Shown: positions 1-6,211, counted from the first letter of the stretch. The stretch is DNA of 6,484 bases from an uncultured Leptotrichia sp. (GCA_938017765.1 CALIJH010000101.1:1-6484), one strand, 5' to 3'. Numbers and translations are program-made. The notes: generated from the sequence alone by a model not told the origin.

Positions 1-807
1 ATGATAGGATACTCAGGCGGTATAGTTTACAACAGTGTAAAAGGAAATATTGATAAAAATTCACTGGAAAAAGATATAAAAAAATTGGATGACACTATAA
101 AAGAAAAAAGTACTTTGCTGAGTGAAATAAAAGCAAAAGATGCTGAATTAAGAAAAAAGTATAATCAGATAAGACAGGAAAAAGGAATAAAAGTCGTATA
201 TCTAACTTTTGATGACGGTCCTACTCCTAACAATACCCCGAGAATACTTGAAATTTTGAAGAGAAACAACATAAAAGCAACATTTTTTGTAATAGGTCAA
301 AATCCTGATATGTATAAACAAATTGTAAATGAAGGGCATGCTATAGCCATTCATACATATTCTCATGAGTATAAGCAAGTGTATGCTTCTGTAGATGCAT
401 TTTTTGCTGATTTATACAAATTGAGAGATTTAATAAAGGAAAAAACGGGAGTGGATCCAAAAGTTACAAGATTTCCGGGAGGCTCCAGTACAACAAGAGT
501 TTCAAAAGCTATAAAACAGGGTATTATAAACAGACTGACAAAAGAGGGGTATGTTTATCAGGACTGGAATTGCGACAGCACAGATGCCTCAGGAAATAAA
601 GTTCCTGTGGAAAAACTTGTAAGAAATGGTGTGTGTGATGTGAGAGAAGTAAATCTTCTGATGCATGATGCTTATGCAAAAACTACGACTGTAGAGGCTT
701 TGCAACAGATAATAGATGCATATAGGGCAAAAGGTTATATTTTTGAAGTTTTAACAGTCGACAGTCCGAAGTTCCAACACGTGAAACAGCCTGAAAATGT
801 TGATTAA
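1..807 (+). CDS. Polysaccharide (peptidoglycan) deacetylase, NodB/CE4 family, probably 5'-partial
   Basis: The product is likely a metal-dependent deacetylase that removes N-acetyl groups from peptidoglycan or a related glycan at the cell surface. All CE4 motifs are visible: TFDDGP (69-74, with the base/metal Asp pair D71-D72), HTYSH (118-122, metal-binding H118 and H122), RFPGG (157-161), DW (188-189) and LLMHD (219-223, catalytic His H222). Residues 1-13 look like the tail of a hydrophobic anchor, and about 18-62 is a charged Lys/Glu-rich stretch predicted to form a helical or coiled-coil stalk ahead of the catalytic domain. The reading frame is already open at base 1 and no ribosome site can be seen, so the ATG at 1 may be internal and the membrane anchor may lie upstream. 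The stop is TAA at 805-807. The next gene has its own promoter, so co-transcription is not required. The exact substrate cannot be told from sequence; PgdA-like action on peptidoglycan GlcNAc is the best guess. Confidence 0.9.
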   Translation: MIGYSGGIVYNSVKGNIDKNSLEKDIKKLDDTIKEKSTLLSEIKAKDAELRKKYNQIRQEKGIKVVYLTFDDGPTPNNTPRILEILKRNNIKATFFVIGQNPDMYKQIVNEGHAIAIHTYSHEYKQVYASVDAFFADLYKLRDLIKEKTGVDPKVTRFPGGSSTTRVSKAIKQGIINRLTKEGYVYQDWNCDSTDASGNKVPVEKLVRNGVCDVREVNLLMHDAYAKTTTVEALQQIIDAYRAKGYIFEVLTVDSPKFQHVKQPENVD

Positions 808-820
808 AAAGCTGCAACTA

Positions 821-830
821 AGATTAATCT
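821..830. promoter_or_regulatory. 10-bp perfect palindrome upstream of the rlpA-like promoter
   Basis: AGATTAATCT reads the same on both strands and is flanked by direct CTAAG copies (818-822 and 829-833). Its centre lies about 42 bases before the expected start of transcription from the -10 at 856-861, next to a poor -35 region. That is where an activator or repressor could bind, but a 10-bp AT-rich palindrome may also occur by chance. Confidence 0.25.
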
Positions 831-852
831 AAGCGTGAATTTGTTTTAATTA

Positions 853-861
853 TGATATAAT
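853..861 (+). promoter_or_regulatory. Extended -10 promoter for the rlpA-like gene
   Basis: TGATATAAT is a perfect TATAAT (856-861) preceded by TG with one base between, the extended -10 form of a sigma70-type promoter. No good -35 lies 15-18 bases upstream (the closest, at 835-840, matches TTGACA at 3 of 6). Transcription would begin near 868, giving a leader of about 28 bases containing the GGAGGA ribosome site at 884-889. Confidence 0.6.
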
Positions 862-895
862 ATCTTACCGAAAAATTTATATTGGAGGAAAAGAA

Positions 896-1363
896 ATGAA
901 AAAAATAATAACTATATTTATGGGATTAATCGTAACTCTATTTATATCATTACCAATAAAAGCATATAATAATAAAACTTCTGAAAATGTTAAAAAAGCT
1001 GAAAAAAAAGCAAAAGCTTCTGAAAATGATGTCAATACTGAAATAGTAAAAGAAGAATTAGCCAAATATTCCTATTTTCAGACAGGAACAGCTTCTTTTT
1101 ACGGAGGTAAATGGCATGGCAGAAAAACTGCTAACGGAGAAATTTTTGATACTTACAAACTGACAGCGGCTCATAAAACTTTACCTTTTGGTACTAAAGT
1201 CAAAGTAACAAATTTGAATAACGGAAAATCAGTAGTAGTAAGAATAAATAACAGAGGTCCTTATGTAAAAGGAAGAGTCATAGATTTGAGTCAGGCTGCA
1301 TTCTCAAAAATAGAAAATATGAGTAGAGGTGTTACAAAAGTAAAATTGGAAATTATAAAATAA
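896..1363 (+). CDS. rlpA: Secreted RlpA-like double-psi beta-barrel protein
   Basis: This is a small (155 aa) RlpA-family protein, the family of septal-ring lytic transglycosylases that cut peptidoglycan glycan strands. Residues 1-23 form a signal peptide (KK, hydrophobic core, cleavage near KA-YN). There is no lipobox Cys, so it should be secreted rather than a lipoprotein. A Lys/Glu/Ala-rich linker spans about 27-57. The double-psi beta-barrel runs from about 62 to the end, with GTASFYGGKWHGRKTANGE (64-82), LTAAHKTLPFG (89-99) and VRINNRGPY (115-123). The conserved Glu (E82) and His (H93) are present, but the usual NDRGP motif reads NNRGP, so the expected catalytic Asp is Asn119. It lacks the C-terminal SPOR domain of E. 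coli RlpA. The start has a clear GGAGGA site (884-889) six bases upstream. It probably leads the operon continuing into fabG. Confidence 0.88.
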   Translation: MKKIITIFMGLIVTLFISLPIKAYNNKTSENVKKAEKKAKASENDVNTEIVKEELAKYSYFQTGTASFYGGKWHGRKTANGEIFDTYKLTAAHKTLPFGTKVKVTNLNNGKSVVVRINNRGPYVKGRVIDLSQAAFSKIENMSRGVTKVKLEIIK

Positions 1364-1399
1364 ATTTTAAATATTTAAATAAAGAAAGGCGGATTAGTT

Positions 1400-2110
1400 G
1401 TGTTAAAGGGCAGAATTGCATTAGTTACCGGAGGTTCAAGAGGAATAGGAAAGGAAGTAGTTTTAAAATTTGCTGAAAATGGTGCTACCGTTATTTCAGG
1501 AGACTTGATAGAACCTGACTACACCCACGAAAATGTGTCCCATGTAAAATTAAACGTAACGGACAGGGAAAATATAAAAGAAGTTGCAGCACAGTTAAAA
1601 GAAAAATACGGGAAACTTGATATACTTGTAAACAATGCGGGAATAACAAGAGACTCATTATTACAGAGAATGAAAGAAGAAGATTGGGATCTGGTTGTAG
1701 ATATTAATTTAAAAGGTGTCTATAATGTAATGCAAGGTTTAGTATCCCTTCTTTTAAAAAGTGAGAGTGCAAGTGTTATAAATATGGCTTCTGTTGTAGG
1801 TCTTGACGGAAACGCAGGTCAGACAAACTATTCTGCCACAAAAGGTGGAGTTATAGCTATGGCAAAATCATGGGCAAAAGAATTTGGAAGAAAAAAATTA
1901 AGAGCAAATGCAATTGCTCCCGGATTTATAAAAACAGATATGACACACGTGTTACCTGAAAAAGTTGTAGAATCTGTTCTTGAAAATACTCCCCTGAGAA
2001 GTATGGGAGAGGCTTCCGATGTTGCTGATACGGCATTATTTCTGGCAAGTGATATGTCCAAATTTATAACAGGTCAAGTAATAAGAGTTGATGGCGGACT
2101 CAATTTATAA
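1400..2110 (+). CDS. fabG: 3-oxoacyl-ACP reductase-type short-chain dehydrogenase (FabG)
   Basis: The product is a 236-aa classical short-chain dehydrogenase of the FabG group, cytosolic, expected to reduce 3-oxoacyl-ACP (or 3-oxoacyl-CoA) to the 3-hydroxy form. It has the cofactor motif TGGSRGIG (10-17), NNAG (78-81), the catalytic tetrad N103, S131, Y144, K148 (YSATK), APGFIKTDM (172-180) and the C-terminal VDGG (231-234). The start is GTG at 1400-1402, supported by AAAGGCGG (1385-1392) upstream; no ATG fits. Compared with E. coli FabG from memory, the end of strand beta-2 carries Asp35, a feature usual in NAD(H)-preferring members, and the ACP-docking Arg129 aligns with Glu122. No other fatty-acid synthesis genes are nearby, so a CoA-linked role (acetoacetyl-CoA reductase type) is possible. 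It lies 36 bases after the rlpA-like gene and 9 before rnhA, implying one transcript. Confidence 0.9.
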   Translation: MLKGRIALVTGGSRGIGKEVVLKFAENGATVISGDLIEPDYTHENVSHVKLNVTDRENIKEVAAQLKEKYGKLDILVNNAGITRDSLLQRMKEEDWDLVVDINLKGVYNVMQGLVSLLLKSESASVINMASVVGLDGNAGQTNYSATKGGVIAMAKSWAKEFGRKKLRANAIAPGFIKTDMTHVLPEKVVESVLENTPLRSMGEASDVADTALFLASDMSKFITGQVIRVDGGLNL

Positions 2111-2119
2111 GGTGTTTAA

Positions 2120-2758
2120 ATGTCAGAAAAGTCAAAAATATATGCTTATTATTTGATAGAAACGGATGAAAAAAACATAGTCCATACTTGGGCAGAATGT
2201 CAAAGTAAAGTAAAAGGTAAAAAAGCAAGATACAAGTCTTTTAAATCTGAAAATGAAGCTTTGAAATGGCTTGAAAATGGTGCTGAATATGAAACAGATA
2301 AAAAGAAATCTGAAAAAATTGAAAACTTAATTTTAAAGTTGGATAAAAATGCCATATATTTTGATGCGGGTACCGGCAGAGGGCAAGGAGTTGAAGTCAG
2401 ACTTACGGATTTTAATGGAAATTCCTTGTTATACAAAATACTGGATAAATCAAAAATAAATGATTACGGTAATTATTATCTGTCCAAAGAAAGAACAAAT
2501 AACTTTGGGGAACTTACGGGATTATATGCGGCATTGAAATATGCATTGAAATATGATATAAATAAAATATGTGGAGACAGCTCGTTAATTATTGAACACT
2601 GGTCTCAAGGAAGATATAATGAGGAACAGCTTGAAAAAGATACTGTCGCCCTAATAAAAAAAGTAACTTTATTAAGAAAACAATTTGAAAATAAAAATGG
2701 TAAAATAGAAAAAATATCAGGAGATGTAAATCCTGCTGATTTAGGATTTCATAAATAA
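2120..2758 (+). CDS. rnhA: Ribonuclease H1 with N-terminal hybrid-binding (viroplasmin-like) domain
   Basis: This 212-aa protein should cut the RNA strand of RNA-DNA hybrids in the cytoplasm (removal of R-loops and primers). Residues about 7-54 form a hybrid-binding domain of the caulimovirus viroplasmin type (HTWAECQSKVKGKKARYKSF). A Lys/Glu linker follows (55-76), then the RNase H domain. The four carboxylates are D82 (YFDAG), E131 (NNFGEL), D153 (CGDSS) and D207 (NPADLG). The E131-D153 spacing of 22 equals E48-D70 in E. coli RNase HI. The ending NPADLGFHK resembles the ADYGRK end of Bacillus halodurans RNase H1 (recalled), which lacks the E. coli His124 loop; D202 sits where that enzyme has Glu188, with a one-residue insertion. 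The ATG lies nine bases after the fabG stop and its weak site AAGGTG (2109-2114) overlaps that stop, so translation may be coupled. A retroelement origin is unlikely because no reverse transcriptase or integrase lies nearby. Confidence 0.87.
   Translation: MSEKSKIYAYYLIETDEKNIVHTWAECQSKVKGKKARYKSFKSENEALKWLENGAEYETDKKKSEKIENLILKLDKNAIYFDAGTGRGQGVEVRLTDFNGNSLLYKILDKSKINDYGNYYLSKERTNNFGELTGLYAALKYALKYDINKICGDSSLIIEHWSQGRYNEEQLEKDTVALIKKVTLLRKQFENKNGKIEKISGDVNPADLGFHK
2531..2554 (+). repeat. Perfect 12-bp tandem repeat inside rnhA
   Basis: Two identical copies of GCATTGAAATAT lie head to tail in frame and encode ALKY twice (residues 138-145), in the helix after catalytic E131. The spacing between catalytic residues matches E. 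coli RNase HI, so this is not an obvious insertion, but it is a potential slippage site that would preserve frame. Confidence 0.9.
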
Positions 2759-2782
2759 AATTTTTAAAATGGAGGCTTTAAA

Positions 2783-3193
2783 ATGAAAAAAATTACAGTA
2801 TTTTTGTTAATGTGTATGTTGTTTACAATCGGGTCGGCAGCAGGAAAAAAGAGAGCGACTGATAAAGAATATAAAGGACAGTATATAAAATCTACAAATA
2901 CTTTTACTTATAAAAAAGATAATCTGGTATTTCCGGATAAAACTTTGACTTATGAGTTAAAAGATAATTCAGGTTTATTAAACGGTATTTATGAGTTCAT
3001 TGGTCAAACTTATGGAGTAACTGATGATGATATAATAGGTCTAAATGTTATAGGAAGAGTATCAGGAAATACATTTATTGTAACTAAAATTACTAATTAC
3101 AGAATACCTGAAGAAAAATTAAACAATGCTGTATCTACTGGAACACCTGCTTTAGAAAATATCGGAACGGAAAGTCAGGATACGGAGCAATAA
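2783..3193 (+). CDS. Small secreted protein of unknown function
   Basis: I do not recognise this 136-aa protein. Residues 1-20 are a clear signal peptide (MKK, hydrophobic core, GSAA before GKK). No Cys sits at a lipobox position, so the mature protein of about 116 aa should be in the periplasm or outside. The middle (about 31-113) alternates hydrophobic and polar residues in strand-like runs. The segment GLNVIGRVSGNTFIVTKITN (86-105) has the look of two beta strands joined by a turn, as in small OB-like or barrel folds; this is only an impression. The last 22 residues or so are polar and probably disordered. The ATG is preceded by GGAGG (2771-2775) at seven bases. It follows rnhA by 24 bases with no terminator between, so it is probably the last gene of the rlpA-fabG-rnhA transcript. 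Confidence 0.8.
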   Translation: MKKITVFLLMCMLFTIGSAAGKKRATDKEYKGQYIKSTNTFTYKKDNLVFPDKTLTYELKDNSGLLNGIYEFIGQTYGVTDDDIIGLNVIGRVSGNTFIVTKITNYRIPEEKLNNAVSTGTPALENIGTESQDTEQ

Positions 3194-3312
3194 TTTTAAC
3201 GGGAAAATATTAGTAATAATAGAAAAGTTAGTAATGAAAAAATAGAGATAAAATATTGAATATAAAAATTAAATATAAAAAATTATATTTATTTGTTTTA
3301 TAAAATTTTTTA

Positions 3313-3347
3313 AAAAGTAGCTTCTTTAAGGAAGCTTCTTTTATTTT
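3313..3347 (+). terminator. Intrinsic terminator after the secreted-protein gene
   Basis: AGCTTCT (3319-3325) pairs with GGAAGCT (3330-3336) around a TTAA loop, with one G-T wobble. After a single T-T mismatch the stem continues with AAAAG (3313-3317) against CTTTT (3338-3342), then T-rich sequence to 3347. The A-run on the other side could allow weaker function in the opposite direction. It closes the upstream operon, about 120 bases after the stop at 3193. Confidence 0.8.
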
Positions 3348-3358
3348 CTATTAAAATA

Positions 3359-3367
3359 TGGTATAAT
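3359..3367 (+). promoter_or_regulatory. Extended -10 promoter for miaB-rho
   Basis: TGGTATAAT contains a perfect TATAAT (3362-3367) with an upstream TG. The -35 region falls in the T-tract of the preceding terminator (about 3338-3344) and is a poor match. The predicted start near 3374 gives a leader of about 71 bases to the GTG at 3445. This is the likely promoter of miaB, and of rho too, since no terminator separates the two genes. Confidence 0.6.
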
Positions 3368-3388
3368 TTAACAATTAATGTACGTGAA

Positions 3389-3416
3389 TATTGATATATA
3401 GCAATTATTGATATAT
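3389..3416 (+). repeat. 11-bp direct repeat in the miaB leader
   Basis: TATTGATATAT occurs at 3389-3399 and again at 3406-3416, a 17-base period, between the promoter and the ribosome site of miaB. It could be a binding site in DNA or RNA, but the background is very AT-rich. Confidence 0.5.
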
Positions 3417-3430
3417 GATAATATTTTTAA

Positions 3431-3437
3431 AGGAGAG
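3431..3437 (+). promoter_or_regulatory. Ribosome binding site that places the miaB start at GTG 3445
   Basis: AGGAGAG lies seven bases before the GTG at 3445-3447. The upstream in-frame ATG at 3415 has no Shine-Dalgarno sequence, and the ten extra residues it would add have no counterpart before the family's usual N-terminus. Confidence 0.8.
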
Positions 3438-3444
3438 AAAAAAA

Positions 3445-4770
3445 GTGGATAAAAGAGCAACTATCATAACTTATGGTTGTCAGATGAATGTAAATGAAAG
3501 TGCAAAAATGAAACAAATGCTGCAAACAATGGGTTATGAAATAATAGAAGATATAAACAAATCAGATTTGGTATTTCTGAATACATGTACCGTGAGAGAG
3601 GGGGCGGCAGTAAAAGTATACGGTAAATTGGGAGATTTGAAAAGAATAAAGGAAGAAAAAAATGGTAATATGATTATCGGAGTAACAGGATGTCTGGCAC
3701 AGGAAGTAAGAGACGAATTTATAAAAAAGACTCCTTATGTGGATTTGGTCTTGGGTAATCAGAATATAGGAAGAATACCGGATATACTCGAAAGAATAGA
3801 AAAAGGTGAAGAAACTCATATTGTAATGGTTGATGATGAAGATGAACTTCCTCAAAGAGTAGATGCGGATTTTGGAGATGATATAGTAGCTTCCATATCC
3901 ATAACCTACGGGTGTAATAATTATTGTACATTCTGCATTGTTCCTTATGTAAGAGGAATGGAAAGGTCGGTACCTCTTCATCAGGTGTTGAGAGATGTAG
4001 AATTTTATACAAAAAAAGGATATAAGGAGATATTATTTTTAGGTCAGAATGTAAATTCTTATGGAAGCGATTTGGCTGATGAAAAAGATAATTTTGCTAC
4101 ATTATTGAATGAAAGTGCTAAAGTGGAGGGAGACTTCTGGATAAAATATGTTTCACCTCATCCGAAAGATTTTAATGACGATGTAATCGAAGTAATAGCA
4201 AACAATTCAAAAATTTCGAGAATGTTGCATTTACCACTTCAATCAGGTTCGACAAGAATATTGGACGCGATGAATAGGGGCTATACAAAAGAGCAGTTTA
4301 TCGAGCTGGCTAAAAAAATAAAAAAAAGAATACCCGATATTGGTCTGACTACAGATGTTATAGTAGGATTTCCGGGAGAAACTGAAGAAGATTTTCAGGA
4401 TACAATGGACGTAATAAGAGAAGTAGAGTTTGAGAATGCCTTTATGTTTATGTATTCCAAGAGGACAGGGACACCTGCTGCCACTATGGAAAATCAGGTA
4501 GATGAAGATATAAAAAATGAAAGACTGCAAAAATTAATGGATTTACAAAATCATATAGCAAAAAAACAAAGTCAGAAATATTTAAATCAGGTTGTAAAAG
4601 TTTTAGTTGAAGGTCCGAGTAGAAAAAATCCTGAAATGCTTACAGGGAGAACTTCAACTCATAAAATAGTTCTATTTAAAAGCGACAGAAAAGATTTAAA
4701 AGGTCAGTTTGTCCATACAAAAATTTATGAAGCAAAAACATGGACATTATATGGAGAATTGATAGAATAA
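3445..4770 (+). CDS. miaB: tRNA-2-methylthio-N6-dimethylallyladenosine synthase MiaB
   Basis: MiaB is a radical-SAM methylthiotransferase that adds a methylthio group to i6A37 of tRNAs reading UNN codons, using two 4Fe-4S clusters in the cytoplasm. Counting from the GTG start, the product is 441 aa. The N-terminal domain holds the auxiliary-cluster cysteines C12 (YGCQMN), C48 (NTCTVRE) and C83 (GCLAQ). The radical-SAM domain holds CNNYCTFC (C157, C161, C164) followed by VPYVRGMERS. The C-terminal TRAM RNA-binding domain covers about 376-440. The spacing closely matches Thermotoga MiaB as recalled, and NTCTVRE with PYVRG favours MiaB over RimO or MtaB. The start is chosen from AGGAGAG at 3431-3437; an ATG at 3415 would add ten residues and lacks a ribosome site. 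It has its own promoter and leader, and is followed after 31 bases by rho, with which it is probably co-transcribed. Confidence 0.96.
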   Translation: MDKRATIITYGCQMNVNESAKMKQMLQTMGYEIIEDINKSDLVFLNTCTVREGAAVKVYGKLGDLKRIKEEKNGNMIIGVTGCLAQEVRDEFIKKTPYVDLVLGNQNIGRIPDILERIEKGEETHIVMVDDEDELPQRVDADFGDDIVASISITYGCNNYCTFCIVPYVRGMERSVPLHQVLRDVEFYTKKGYKEILFLGQNVNSYGSDLADEKDNFATLLNESAKVEGDFWIKYVSPHPKDFNDDVIEVIANNSKISRMLHLPLQSGSTRILDAMNRGYTKEQFIELAKKIKKRIPDIGLTTDVIVGFPGETEEDFQDTMDVIREVEFENAFMFMYSKRTGTPAATMENQVDEDIKNERLQKLMDLQNHIAKKQSQKYLNQVVKVLVEGPSRKNPEMLTGRTSTHKIVLFKSDRKDLKGQFVHTKIYEAKTWTLYGELIE

Positions 4771-4801
4771 AAGATAAAATATAAAGAAAGATGAGGGAAA
4801 A

Positions 4802-6136
4802 ATGAAAAATGATGAAAAAATAAGTACGGAAAAAGCAAACGAAAAAATAAATACTGAAAAATTAAATGATGAAGAAATAGAAAAAAAACAATCTAAAGAT
4901 GATGATGACAAATTAATAAATGAAATATTAGGAATGAAAATAACAAGCCTCAAAAAAAAGGCTAAAGAATATAATATTCCGAACTTCTCAGTAATGAATA
5001 AGGCAGACCTTGTAAACTATGTGCTTGTAGAAAAGGGAAATGAAGAAGGGAAAATATACGGGTTTGGAACTCTTGATATAGTAGGGGAAGGCAGTTACGG
5101 TTTTTTAAGAAATACTTCCGTAGGGCCTGATGTATATGTTTCGATTTCTCAGATAAAAAGATTTTTCCTAAGAAATGGAGATATGGTTTTTGGAGAACTG
5201 AGAGTACCTATCGCATCGGAAAAAAATTACGGGATACTTAAAGTTTTACTTGTAAACGGAGATTTGGCGGAAAAATCTCTGGAGCGTCCGTTTTTTGATG
5301 ATTTGATACCTTCATATCCCGATGAGAAAATAAAACTTGGAGAAGGGGAAATCTCATCAAGGATAATAGACTTGATTTCTCCCATAGGAAAAGGTCAGAG
5401 AGGGCTTATAGTTGCACCTCCAAAGGCAGGGAAAACAGTATTGTTGTCAACGCTGGCAAATGATATTATAAAATACAATCCTGAAATAGATGTATGGATA
5501 TTATTAATAGATGAAAGACCTGAAGAAGTTACGGATATAAAAGAAAATGTAAAAGATGCCGAAGTGTATTCAGCAACTTTTGATGAAAATCCGAGTGTTC
5601 ATACTCAGGTTACCGAAAATGTATTGGAAATGGCTAAAAGAGAAGTGGAAAGAGGAAAAGATATTCTAATTCTCATGGATAGCCTGACAAGACTTGCAAG
5701 ATCATATAATATAACAATCCCTTCGAGCGGAAAGCTCATATCGGGAGGTATAGATCCAAATGCCCTTTATTATCCTAAAAGATTTTTAGGAGCGGCAAGA
5801 AATATAAAAAAAGGCGGCAGCCTTACAATAATAGCCACTGCCCTTATCGAAACAGGAAGCCGAATGGATGAAGTTATCTTTGAAGAATTTAAAGGAACAG
5901 GAAATATGGAGATTATGCTTAACAGAACTTTGGAGCAGTTAAGAATATTCCCTGCTATTGATGTGATGAAAAGCGGTACAAGAAGAGAAGAACTTCTAAT
6001 TTCTAAAAAAAATCTTGAAAAAATATGGAAATTAAGAAGAGAATTGAGTCAGCATTCTGAAGTTGAAGGAATGAAAAAACTAATTGAATTAATAAAAAAA
6101 TATAAAAATAATGATGAATTACTTGAAGATTTATAA
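4802..6136 (+). CDS. rho: Transcription termination factor Rho
   Basis: Rho is the hexameric RNA-dependent ATPase/helicase that ends transcription of untranslated RNA. The 444-aa product has a charged, low-complexity extension (1-44), the Rho N-terminal helical domain (about 45-78), the cold-shock-like RNA-binding domain (about 84-150) and the RecA-type motor (about 165-420). Visible motor motifs are Walker A APPKAGKT (204-211), LLIDERPEE with catalytic E237, Walker B LILMD (D292), the Q-loop SGKLISGG (308-315), the R-loop KGTGNM (363-368) and the arginine finger in SGTRREE (R393). Primary-site residues Y99, F101, R103 and Y111 match E. coli F62, F64, R66 and Y80, but E. coli Y110 aligns with N141. 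The start ATG has GAGGG at 4793-4797, four bases upstream. No leader or terminator separates it from miaB. Confidence 0.97.
   Translation: MKNDEKISTEKANEKINTEKLNDEEIEKKQSKDDDDKLINEILGMKITSLKKKAKEYNIPNFSVMNKADLVNYVLVEKGNEEGKIYGFGTLDIVGEGSYGFLRNTSVGPDVYVSISQIKRFFLRNGDMVFGELRVPIASEKNYGILKVLLVNGDLAEKSLERPFFDDLIPSYPDEKIKLGEGEISSRIIDLISPIGKGQRGLIVAPPKAGKTVLLSTLANDIIKYNPEIDVWILLIDERPEEVTDIKENVKDAEVYSATFDENPSVHTQVTENVLEMAKREVERGKDILILMDSLTRLARSYNITIPSSGKLISGGIDPNALYYPKRFLGAARNIKKGGSLTIIATALIETGSRMDEVIFEEFKGTGNMEIMLNRTLEQLRIFPAIDVMKSGTRREELLISKKNLEKIWKLRRELSQHSEVEGMKKLIELIKKYKNNDELLEDL
4814..4867 (+). repeat. Imperfect 27-bp tandem repeat in the 5' end of rho
   Basis: Two 27-base units (4814-4840 and 4841-4867) match at 22 of 27 positions and encode EKISTEKAN followed by EKINTEKLN (residues 5-22). 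The duplication is in frame and makes up much of the charged N-terminal extension of Rho. Confidence 0.85.
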
Positions 6137-6159
6137 ATAAATAATAGAATAAACCTTTT

Positions 6160-6207
6160 AAAATAAAGCTAAATCTAATTTTTTATATTTTAGGGCTATT
6201 TTATTTT
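6160..6207 (+). terminator. Weak, bulged stem after rho, possible terminator
   Basis: AAAATAAAGCTAAA (6160-6173) can pair imperfectly with the segment near 6189-6207 containing GGGCT and TTTTATTTT, leaving bulges and a long A/T loop. It is nearly all A-T pairs and much weaker than the hairpin at 6281-6324, so it may not stop transcription. Confidence 0.25.
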
Positions 6208-6211
6208 GGAG

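Noticed and set aside
1366..1379. 14-bp palindrome TTTAAATATTTAAA between the rlpA-like gene and fabG
   Set aside because: It contains only A and T, has no T-tract to act as a terminator, and is expected by chance in such DNA.
2120..2758. Viroplasmin-type domain as a sign of a viral or retroelement gene
   Set aside because: This domain is the normal hybrid-binding part of cellular RNase H1, all four catalytic carboxylates are present, and no reverse transcriptase, integrase or terminal repeat is nearby.
3271..3290. 8-bp hairpin AAATATAA/TTATATTT after the secreted-protein gene
   Set aside because: It contains only A-T pairs in an AT-rich gap and is followed by a much better terminator at 3313-3347.
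3415..3444. ATG at 3415 as the start of miaB, adding ten residues
   Set aside because: It has no ribosome site. The added segment is the translated Shine-Dalgarno region itself, and the GTG at 3445 is well placed after AGGAGAG and matches the usual MiaB N-terminus.
3562..3981. 139-codon open frame on the - strand inside miaB
   Set aside because: It lies wholly opposite a well-conserved gene, encodes Tyr/Ser/Ile/Phe-rich low-quality sequence and has no recognisable domain or ribosome site.
4791..4805. Four-codon frame ATG-AGG-GAA-AAA-TGA overlapping the rho start codon
   Set aside because: It is formed by the rho ribosome site and has no ribosome site of its own; most likely chance.
4898..4912. 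DDDDK in the Rho N-terminal extension, resembling an enteropeptidase site
   Set aside because: It is part of a naturally acidic low-complexity stretch; nothing else suggests an engineered tag.
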